From assembly GCA_022496185.1 (NCBI GenBank), contig WTXG01000554.1, positions 1-14,084 on the forward strand: a DNA stretch of 14,084 nucleotides. The letters are read 5' to 3'. The translations under genes and the position numbers were made by a program. Numbering within the stretch: position 1 is the first letter of the stretch; each line of letters starts with the position of its first letter. Positions 7,514-14,084 of this stretch are shown piece by piece. This stretch comes from Multifurca ochricompacta (Eukaryota; Basidiomycota; Agaricomycetes; Russulales; Russulaceae). The notes under the pieces were generated by a model. The model was given only the letters and a program-made list of their open reading frames with translations, ran no database searches and was not told the DNA's origin.

Positions 7514-8036
7514 GTGGCTTCCAGCCGCAGTCAGACCCTCTTCCGCGAAGAACTCATTGAACGCAGAGACGAGCATAATCTTTCACAACAAGTACTTGGC
7601 TCTGCCACCTGGAAAGACTTTGAATCCGAGTTTGGATATTACATCTATCACGATGGAAGATACCAACCGGTAGAATACGACGACAAAAAAAGAGTTTGGT
7701 ATCGTATCCAATACTCGGATAGCCAACACTCTTGGGTCACTACAGGACCCACCCCACCTGAATTTGGATTAGGACCATGGAGAGAAAATCCCCTGGCCAT
7801 TGTCATGGACTCCGAACCAGAGGAGTATGTAGAAGAACATAGCGAAGAAGCACTGGTATTAGCGTCGACTACAACCCCAGTTGCACTGGCAGTTGTCACG
7901 ATCAGAGCCCCTGCATTGACAACTCCTCAGATATCCACACAGTCCACCAGTACCATTACCCTGTCCCAAAAGATGTCCACTATTGCTGCCCAACTCCCAG
8001 ACCCAGCCCCTCCACCCCCACCACCCCCACCAGTCA
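7514..8036 (+). pseudogene. gag: gag N-terminal part of element C, cut by LTR D
   Basis: The first about 174 codons of Gag are in one open frame. It begins ASSRSQTLFREELIERRDE, continues through a conserved aromatic block (FGYYIYHDGRYQPVEYDDKK, WYRIQY, HSWVTTGPTPPEFGLG; about 7625-7775), an acidic stretch (SEPEEYVEEHSEEA) and a proline run (PPPPPPPP) just before the break. The capsid and zinc-knuckle parts are missing. The open frame continues from 8037 to 8128 only by chance, into LTR D. No in-frame ATG is near the start: an in-frame TAA is at 7490-7492, the codon at the usual start is GTG (7514), and the first in-frame ATG is near 7804. A non-AUG start or a lost ATG are both possible. Confidence 0.9.
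8032..8036 (+). repeat. Candidate target-site duplication upstream of element D
   Basis: AGTCA directly precedes the TGTTACG of LTR D. It lies in the proline-rich part of gag of C. The partner should follow the 3' LTR of D, outside the window. The exact edge is ambiguous, because the interrupted gag probably also read ATGTTA here, as element A does at 219-224. Confidence 0.4.
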
Positions 8037-8360
8037 TGTTACGAACCCCGCTGCATCATCTCGTTTCCTTTTTCTGTCACGTGACATACTGTTTGACTCC
8101 GTTTGCCCCTTTGTTGACCATATTATGACTTCCTTTGTACCTATTTGTTCCTTATCTTTGACCCAAGGCTGTGCTTATCTCTGACTCATATCTTACACAA
8201 GAACACTTACGTATTTTCCCACCAGAATCACAACTATACCAGATTCATCTACGTATATTCTCACCTGGCCCACATTGACTCTGTCCCCCATTTGGTTACA
8301 TTACGACTTTGTTGATACATCGAGTACAGTACTCCGATTTAGACTCCGACCTCTATTACG

Positions 8361-8405
8361 TATATAAGGCCTGCCTAGATAGCCTGTATGCCTCAGACTC
8401 GACTT
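8361..8405 (+). promoter_or_regulatory. LTR promoter and self-primer sequence, element D
   Basis: TATATAAG at 8361-8368 and AGACTCGACTT at 8395-8405, 34 nt from the first TATA base as in A and C. The 11-mer pairs with 8634-8644 at 10 of 11 positions. Confidence 0.7.
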
Positions 8406-8467
8406 CTTAATTGACTTGGTGCATTACCTTCTGGGTGATACCTAAGACCCGACTCTTGGATCGTCTC

Positions 8468-8482
8468 AGTGCTTCTGGCACT
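8468..8482 (+). other. Conserved hairpin in R/U5 of LTR D
   Basis: AGTGC - TTCTG - GCACT, a 5-bp perfect stem identical in core to LTR A, although the flanking LTR is poorly conserved. Confidence 0.6.
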
Positions 8483-8633
8483 TCTCCGCTCACCAGTACT
8501 AAGGGATTAGCTCCTTGGTATTGACTTCTCACCCGAACTCCGTGTACTTGAAAGACAGTGCACACCTGACTTCGTAGTTTTGCTACGCGACTCATCACAT
8601 GTCGTGACGAACGCCCGCACCAGGCATTACATT

Positions 8634-8644
8634 AAGTCAAGTCT
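8634..8644 (+). other. Primer-binding site of element D
   Basis: AAGTCAAGTCT begins 2 nt after the LTR end, as in C. It pairs with AGACTCGACTT (8395-8405) except for one C-A mismatch at a CpG position. An ancestral AAGTCGAGTCT that decayed CG to CA would have paired perfectly. Confidence 0.72.
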
Positions 8645-8653
8645 CCCCCCACT

Positions 8654-10178
8654 GTGGCTTCATCCAGCCGCAGTCAGACCTTGCACAACGAAGAACTCAT
8701 CGACCGCCGAGACGAGGATAATCTTTCACAACAAGTCCTTGGCTCTGCCGTCTGGAAAGATTTTGAAACCGAGTTTGGATACTACATCTATCACGACAAT
8801 CAGTACCAGCCAGTTGAATACGACGAACAGAAGAGGGTCTGGTACCGTATCCGTTACTCTAGAAGCCATCGTTCCTGGGTTACCACAGGACCTGCCCCAC
8901 CAGAATACAGCCTAGGACCTGGAGAGAAATCCTCCAGCCATCGTCACAGATTCAGAACCAGAAGAATATATCGAAGAAAGCAGCGAAGACGCACAAGTCA
9001 TAGCCACTAGTTTTACGGCTCAGACAGTTGCACCAGAGAGTACTACGTTCAGAACATCTGCTTTAGTCTCTCCCCAGATCACATGACAAACTTCAGACAC
9101 CCCGACCATCATCTATCCTACGATGTCAACCATCACTGCACAGTTACCCGACCCCGCTCCAGTTGTCCCTGCCCTGAACCTTCCCCCCCATCAGGACGCC
9201 TTATGGGAGTCCTGCCGACCACGTTTACTGGTGATCAATCACAGAGCAAAAAGTTCATGCTCGAGTTTGAGACGTTTAAAACTTTAACCATGACGTCCCG
9301 CAAATCATGAACCCCTTTCAACGGACCAACCTCTTCCTCTCACTTATCAGAGGAGACTCCGTTGATGACTGGACAATGGAGCAAATCGAATGGCTGAATG
9401 ACAGAGTCTCAGCCGGAATCAGAACCACAGACGAAGATCTGTGGGATATAGTGGCGCAAAGATTTAAAGACACCTTCACGGATGGGCAGGCCAAGCAGAA
9501 GGCTGCCAGAGAACTGAAGTCCCTCAAAATGGAGAGAGGAGACTTAGATGGCTATGTAGCCAGATTTCACAACCTGGCCAAGAGAGCGGGGTACAATGTG
9601 AATGAAGAGGCAACACTTGATCTCTTCTCCCAGGGGCTGCCTAACCCCCTGGTGAAAAACATCATCCAATTCCATCACCCCGAGTCATGGAGCCAGTGGA
9701 TGAGTGCTGCCAGAACACAGCAGCAGGATTATCTGGACTTCCAAACACAATTTGGAGTTGACACAAAGAAGGGTAGAACCCGTGATCAGTGGAAGGCAGC
9801 ATTTGGGGTAAAGCCTACCCATCCTCGAGACCCCAACGCTATGGATACGTCGGCAGATCGTACCAAGGCTCATGCAGCCCTTACCGACGACAAAAGAAAA
9901 ATCTTATGAAGGAAGGGCGTTGCTTTCACTGCTGAGCACAAGGGCACATGTCGCGATTCTGCCCGAAGAAAACAGTTCGCGCTGCTGAAGCGACGGTAGC
10001 CGCCACTACCACAACACCGCCAATACAGAACCTACCTACCCCAGTAAAAGAAAACCCGGTGACCGCCCCGAAGACTAAGGAACAAAAAGCGGCAGCTATC
10101 TGGGAACATATGATGAACGAAGACGAGGCAGTATGCGCCTTAATTGTTGACAAGGCCTTTGGCCAAAAGGATTTTTGA
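8654..10178 (+). pseudogene. gag: gag of element D, broken
   Basis: Nearly full-length Gag, about 500 codons, spread over several frames. The N-terminus reads ASSSRSQTLHNEELIDRRDE with the conserved FGYYIYHD...WYRIRY...WVTTGP block; as in C the start position carries GTG (8654), not ATG, with an in-frame TAA at 8633-8635. The capsid domain of Retrotrans_gag type is at about 9220-9770 (VDDWTMEQIEWLN, DLFSQGLPNPLVKNIIQFHHP), with 9307-9909 as the longest open block. The CCHC knuckle is at 9921-9962, with TGA (9933-9935) right after its second Cys. Frameshifts lie near 8925-8935 (two), 9180-9195, 9283 and 9905, and an in-frame TGA is at 9084-9086. It ends QKDF-TGA at 10176-10178. Confidence 0.92.
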
Positions 10179-10209
10179 TCGGCTCGACCCCATCGGCCTG
10201 GGTGAGAGC
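10169..10209 (+). promoter_or_regulatory. Putative -1 ribosomal frameshift signal, gag/pol, element D
   Basis: Heptamer GGATTTT (10169-10175) lies directly before the gag TGA (10176-10178), with a 6-nt spacer, then GCTC (10182-10185)/GAGC (10206-10209) and CCCA (10189-10192)/TGGG (10199-10202) around the loop TCGGCC. Pol is in the -1 frame. The two 3-nt internal-loop strands differ from A (GAC/TGA against AAA/CAC), while all paired bases are unchanged. Confidence 0.7.
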
Positions 10210-10560
10210 ACTCCATGTAACTTCTGTGTATACTAGTCGTTTCAAGTCGTTAAAAATACCAGTACACTTTGAAACCAAACAGAAGACGGCCGACAGACGA
10301 ATATTGATCGACTCTGGAGCTACAGACAACTTCATTAGCCAACGACTCCAGAGGACGCTAGGATTGGGGACGCAGTTACTCCCCCAAGAGAAAAACATTT
10401 GGAACATAGACAGAACAGCTAACAAAGCTGGGAAAATCACACATTGCTGTGATTTAGAAGTACAGGTTGGGGAGCGAACGAAGCAGCTTCGCTTCCTCAT
10501 TACAGATCTAGGAGAGGAGACATGGTTCTAGGATACCCATGGCTGGCAGCATTCGAACCC
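10200..10560 (+). other. Protease region of element D pol
   Basis: RILIDSGATDNFIS has its catalytic Asp codon at 10310-10312. The N-terminal half is uninterrupted from the gag/pol junction to 10516. The frame then shifts just before the second conserved segment (VLGYPWLAAFEPKINW, from about 10525) and the reading frame closes at a TAG at 10529-10531. Confidence 0.9.
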
Positions 10561-10959
10561 AAGATCAACTGGGCGAGGCCACCATGGATAAAGATTTTAT
10601 CCAGTCATCATTACGTCCCTTGGATACGACTACACTGCACGACACCCTCTCACCCACGCTATTGTCATGGGATCGGCTGTCACCTGGAGTGATGTAGAAC
10701 CTGTGGATCAGGTGTATTGTTATGTTACAAAAGCATCAGAACTGGCCCAGGCAGAGGCGCAGAAGAACCCAGAGAAAACGTTTGAAGAAGTGGTCCCAGC
10801 AGAGTATCATCGCCATTGGAAGGTCTTCTCAGAGGAAGAATCACAACGCTTCCCTCCCTCTCGACCCTGGGATCATGCCATTGACTTTGTCCCAGACGCC
10901 CCGCGATCAATAGACTGTAAAATCTACCCCCTGTCACAGCCAGAGAAGGAAACACTCTC

Positions 10960-11560
10960 TACCTTCCTGGAAGAACACTTGGCAAAAGGATATATACGAC
11001 CTTCGAACTCGCCTTATGCATCACCCTTCTTTTTCATCAAAAAGAAGGATGGGAAACTGTGACTGGTACAGGACTACAGACGGATTAATGAACTCACGGT
11101 GAAAAACAACTACCCGCTCCCTCTGATCTCGGAAATTATCGACAAAATGCGTGATAAAGCCCTGTTCTCAAAGATGGACATTCGTTGGGGATATAACAAC
11201 ATTCGTATCCGAGAAGGCGACCAGCCCAAAGCTGCCTTCAAGACCAATCAAGGACTCTTTGAACCCAACGTCATGTTCTTTGGCTTAACAAACTCGCCGG
11301 CGACCTTCCAGACCATGATGAATCACATTTTCCGAGATCTCATCCTCACAGAAGAGGTCGTAGTATATATGGACGATATCCTGGTAGCCACGAAAGACGA
11401 CATTCACCACCACCGAGCCCGAGTCCACGAAGTACTAGAAATCCTGGCAAAACATGACCTTTATTTGAAACCTGCCAAATGTGCCTTCAAGCAAAAGACT
11501 GTCGAATACCTAGGTGTTATCCTGGAAGGGGGACAAGTGCGCATGGACCCGGTAAAGGTA
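10960..11560 (+). other. Reverse transcriptase domain of element D
   Basis: SPYASPFFFIKKKDGKL is followed by TGA (11060-11062), then [37 protein letters not shown] (11366-11377) and YLGVILEGG. All three catalytic Asp residues are present. A second TGA (11570-11572) follows the domain, in the connection region. Confidence 0.95.
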
Positions 11561-11689
11561 CAAGGCATTTGAGAATGGACCGCCCCTCAGTGTACCAGAG
11601 ACATCAGATCATTCATTGGATTTTGCAATTTCTATCAACGCTTTGTCAAGGGATTTTCAGCTATCGCCCGACCACTGAACGACTTGTTG

Positions 11690-12170
11690 AAAAAGGATGT
11701 GCCATGGCATTGGGATGAACTACAACAAAAGGCATTTAACCAGATAAAAGTGATTATCAGCTCTGAACCGGTTCTTATCCAACCCGACCTGGCCAAACCC
11801 TTCGAACTAGAGGTTGATGCTTCCATGTATGCCAACGGCGCAGTCTTGTCACAAAGAGATACTGGAGGAATTCTTCACCCTGTCGCATTCTACTTGGAAA
11901 CATTCTCACCAGCAGAAAGAAATTATGACATTTGGGACAGAGAATTACTAGCTATCATTAAAGCATTACGACATTGGCAACCATACTTGGCTGGATCTCT
12001 GCACAAGACCATTATCTATACAGACCACTCCAACCTTCTGTACTGGAGAGAACCACACAAGATCAGTCGACGGATAGCACGAGAAGTCCTGGAGCTCGAG
12101 GAGTATAATTTCACACTCAAGCACCTACCCGGAGCTCGTAATGCACGAGCTGACGCCCTGTCTAGGCCAA
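11690..12170 (+). other. RNase H domain of element D
   Basis: Acidic residues are in EVDAS (11816-11818), WDRELLAI, YTDHSNLLYW and NARADALSR. The domain is uninterrupted in D, which shows that the TGA in the same domain of A is a lesion. It ends just before a TGA at 12176-12178. Confidence 0.94.
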
Positions 12171-12409
12171 CTGGATGAGATGAAGGGGAAAACAACAATG
12201 ACAATATCGTCATTTTACCAGAAGATGTCTTTGCGAAAACTGCGGTTGTCAGCCTTCATGATATGGATTTATGGGCCCAAGTAACGCAGAACATGAACCA
12301 GGATCTATGCAAATCCTGGGCAGAGCCGCATAACATAAAGATGAAAGACGGCCTCTGGTGGAAAGACGGCGATCGGTTGGTTGTCACTGGTGGCGACAAC
12401 ATTAAGAGG

Positions 12410-13340
12410 GGGGTGATTCATTTTCACCACGACCTCCCCTCTGCAGGACACCCGGGGATTGCAAACACATACGCCCTTGCCAAACGGGATTACTGGTGGC
12501 TGAACATGAAGAAGGATGTTGAAGCATATGTCAAAGGATGCGCAGAATGCCAGGCGAACAAAGTAAACACCCACCCAAGACCGCCGGCACTTTCACCCAT
12601 TACACCAATCGCAACCGCTCCTTTCCAGACCATCGCTATGGATTTCATTGTCAAACTCCCACAGTCACAGGGATACGACTCAATACTCACCATTACGGAC
12701 CATGACTACTCAAAGGCCGCCCTCTTCATCCCCTGTAACGAGACAATATCAGTGGAAGGAGTTGCGAAACTTTACCTGGACCACGTCTACCAACATTACG
12801 GACTGCCGCAGAAGATTATTTCCGACCGAGACCCACGATTCGCCTCCATGTTTGCCCGAGCACTCTGTAAACGTCTCGATATTCAACAGAACATATCCAC
12901 TGCGTATCATCCCCAGATGGATGGACAGTCGGAACGAACAAATCAATGGCTGGAACAGTACCTTCGGTTCTGGTGTAATGAACGACAGAACGACTGGGCA
13001 GAGTGGCTGGCGACAGCTGAGTTTGCGCACAATAGTTGGCCAAATGGAACGATGAAGACCACTCCCTTCTCCCTTATTATGGGATGGGACCCCCGCACCA
13101 CATGGACAGACAAACCCACGAACGTACCATCTGTAACACAACGTATCGGCCAATGGAAGGAAATACAGGAATCGGCCAGTAGAAACCTTCAGAAGGCGCA
13201 AAAGACCCTGGCCGAGAAGCCCACTAGGTTTACGCCCTACCAGGTGGGAGATCAGGTCTGGTTAGAAGGGCGCAATATCCACACGTCACACCCAACGGCA
13301 AAATTAGCTCCCAGACGCCATGGCCCCTTTGTAATTGAAC
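12410..13340 (+). other. Integrase of element D with GPF module
   Basis: The HHCC finger (HFHHDLPSAGHPG ... CAEC) is followed by the core with Asp 12641-12643, Asp 12824-12826 and Glu 12932-12934: D-x60-D-x35-E, as expected for Ty3/gypsy integrases. GPF is at 13322-13330. The block 12263-13355 is open with no lesion, so this is the best-preserved enzyme in the window. Confidence 0.95.
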
Positions 13341-13507
13341 AGAAGCTCTCAGACATCGTACAAGCTCACGTTACCCGCCACCTGGAAGATACACCCTGTC
13401 TTCCATGCTAACCTTCTAACGCCGTACAAAGAAACCGCCATTCATGGACAGAACTTTCCCAGACCTCCCCCTGACCTCGTTGATGGAGAACCGGAATGGG
13501 AAGTGGA

Positions 13508-13662
13508 ACGTATTGCCGAGCCAAATGGAAGGGTCGAGGACGTAATCGAAGCTCCATTACTTGATCAAATGGAAGGGATTCCCAGATGCCGACAACTCGT
13601 GGGAACCTGCTGCGGATGTCTTTGCGCCCAAACTCATCGAAGACTTCTATAGACGCCACCCA
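13508..13662 (+). other. Chromodomain of element D pol
   Basis: [20 protein letters not shown] is followed by [14 protein letters not shown], with Trp residues and the WEP turn conserved with A. The first strand lies in another frame because of losses near 13510-13555. The downstream frame stays open from the chromodomain through ATG 13738 to a TGA at 13921-13923. Confidence 0.93.
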
Positions 13663-13737
13663 GAGGCAGATAAAGAGCCAGAGAAAATACGAGTTGCTGA
13701 ACAGCTCTCTCCCCCACAACTGACCAGAAATTCGCCC

Positions 13738-14084
13738 ATGTCCTCTAAGATCCACGCCTCTGCCGCCATCGATGCGTTTCCCGTACTTACTCCTGTGCAT
13801 CCTCCTTCTCGCCCACTTTCTCCTATTGACTACGATGCGACCGCCCAAGTGGCCCAAGGGGACAGAATCATCGACATCGACGAAGATTTTAATTGCCCGA
13901 ACACCCCCATCCCAACACCTTGATCAACGTAGACTTCGGTGATGAATCCCCCGAGTTCCCCTTCTTCCCCAACGACCCCAAGTTTTACTTCCCGCTCATG
14001 ATCCCATCATCCAAGAACGACAGCACTACAGAGTGGCCAAATATATTTATTACACCAACGAAGGTATGGACGTGGCTGGATGCT
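13738..14084 (+). pseudogene. ORF3 of element D (5' part, runs off window)
   Basis: Homologue of ORF3 in A. ATG 13738 opens MSSKIHASAAIDAF, followed by a proline-rich part (PPSRPLSPIDYD) and an acidic part. The frame closes with TGA at 13921-13923, but homology continues in a shifted frame (SPEFPFFPNDP), and then in the frame of 14033-14083 with VAKYIYYTNEGMDVAGC, which matches A at 5050-5100. The coiled-coil and zinc-knuckle parts would lie beyond the window. In this copy ORF3 is in frame with the chromodomain, so a fusion to the Pol C-terminus is possible. Confidence 0.7.

Larger units (their letters stand above)
6905..8036 (+). mobile_element. Element C: gypsy 5' LTR plus gag N-terminus, interrupted by element D
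   Basis: A complete 5' LTR (6905-7494), primer-binding site and the first part of gag are present, then the sequence stops at the start of another LTR at 8037. The gag part is close to the start of element A. Everything downstream of 8036 belongs to D. The rest of C is expected beyond the 3' end of D, outside the window. Confidence 0.9.
8037..8631 (+). repeat. 5' LTR of element D (595 bp)
   Basis: It starts TGTTACGAACCCC, as in LTR A, and ends GCATTACA; the last bases no longer form a perfect inverted repeat with the start. U3 (8037 to about 8394) is strongly diverged from A and C, but the TATA region, transcript-start 11-mer, R hairpin and the segment TGGCCCACATTGACTC (compare TGGGCCCACTTGACTC in A and C) are recognisable. 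Confidence 0.92.
10176..13662 (+). pseudogene. pol: pol of element D (PR-RT-RH-INT-chromodomain), broken
   Basis: A full-length polyprotein gene. Order and key sites: protease DSGA (10310-10321), RT YMDD (11366-11377), RNase H first Asp (11816-11818), integrase Asp 12641, Asp 12824 and Glu 12932, GPF motif (13322-13330), chromodomain (to 13662). From 10667 to about 13355 a single frame is interrupted only by three TGA codons (11060, 11570, 12176). The first two stand where A has CGA and CGG (Arg); the third is probably an ex-CGA. Three one-base losses between 10517 and about 10640 cancel out (net -3). Further losses lie near 13358 and 13510-13555. A full RT/RNase H/integrase set is therefore recognisable almost without gaps. 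Confidence 0.95.
8037..14084 (+). mobile_element. Element D: Ty3/gypsy chromovirus, 3' end outside window
   Basis: It contains a 5' LTR, primer-binding site, gag, frameshift signal, pol with all domains, chromodomain and the start of ORF3, in the same order as A. The end of ORF3, polypurine tract and 3' LTR are beyond the window. Its LTR and Gag N-terminus differ clearly from A and C, while pol is close to A, so it represents a second subfamily. It is inactive: in-frame TGA codons at 9084, 9933, 11060, 11570 and 12176, plus about ten single-base frameshifts. Confidence 0.95.

Noticed and set aside
7495..7514. tRNA primer-binding site
   Set aside because: No TGG at the site, and an 11-nt match to the element's own RNA start explains it better.
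7514..7516. GTG as a bacterial start codon
   Set aside because: LTR promoters, TATA boxes and a chromodomain indicate a eukaryotic element, so bacterial start rules do not apply.
8010..8030. CCACCCCCACC run as a functional repeat or microsatellite
   Set aside because: It encodes the polyproline part of Gag, and the same region in A is also proline-rich.
8037..8128. C-terminal tail of the open frame that starts at 7514
   Set aside because: From 8037 onward it is LTR D read by chance; the real gag fragment ends at the junction.
12749..13201. 150-codon open frame on the - strand
   Set aside because: It is the shadow of the well-preserved integrase core on the + strand.

Overview
The window is almost entirely transposable-element DNA: a nest of Ty3/gypsy LTR retrotransposons of the chromovirus type (integrase followed by a chromodomain), all on the + strand. 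I see no host gene, tRNA or rRNA gene, CRISPR array or bacterial-type operon. The LTR structure, TATA-box promoters, chromodomain and CpG-decay pattern point to a fungus. A basidiomycete is my best guess, but that is inference from the element type only.

Layout. (1) Element A, 1-6530, lacks its 5' end. It holds a gag pseudogene (1-1200), a -1 frameshift signal (1191-1231), pol (protease, reverse transcriptase, RNase H, integrase, chromodomain, about 1201-4645), an extra downstream ORF3 (about 4741-5925) with a coiled coil and a cluster of CCHC zinc knuckles, a polypurine tract (5943-5953) and a 3' LTR (5957-6530). (2) An older, truncated LTR end, B (6531-6656), into which A appears to have inserted, followed by 248 bp of unassigned, CpG-free sequence. 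(3) Element C, 6905-8036: a complete 5' LTR, primer-binding site and the N-terminal part of gag, cut off by (4) Element D, 8037-14084, which has a 5' LTR, primer-binding site, gag, the same -1 frameshift signal, full-length pol and the beginning of ORF3, and runs off the window.

How the parts would have worked: the LTR promoter makes a transcript whose first 11 nt (AGACTTGACTT in C) are complementary to the site just inside the 5' LTR. This points to Tf1/sushi-type self-priming rather than tRNA priming. Gag ends at a TGA inside GGATTTTTGA, and pol lies in the -1 frame behind a stem-loop that is conserved in A and D. Pol supplies protease, RT/RNase H and an integrase with D,D(35)E geometry plus a chromodomain, which in chromoviruses is associated with targeting heterochromatin. 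That would fit same-family elements landing in each other. ORF3 is the least familiar part; its codons differ mostly at silent sites between A and D, so it was a working protein.

All copies are dead. A and D carry many single-base frameshifts, and the in-frame stops are TGA at positions where CGA or CGG is likely ancestral. LTR C looks like a CpG-depleted version of LTR A, and the oldest stratum (6531-6950) has no CpG at all, so methylation-driven C-to-T decay is likely. Coordinates of broken genes are outer limits; frameshift positions were placed by eye by comparing A, C and D.
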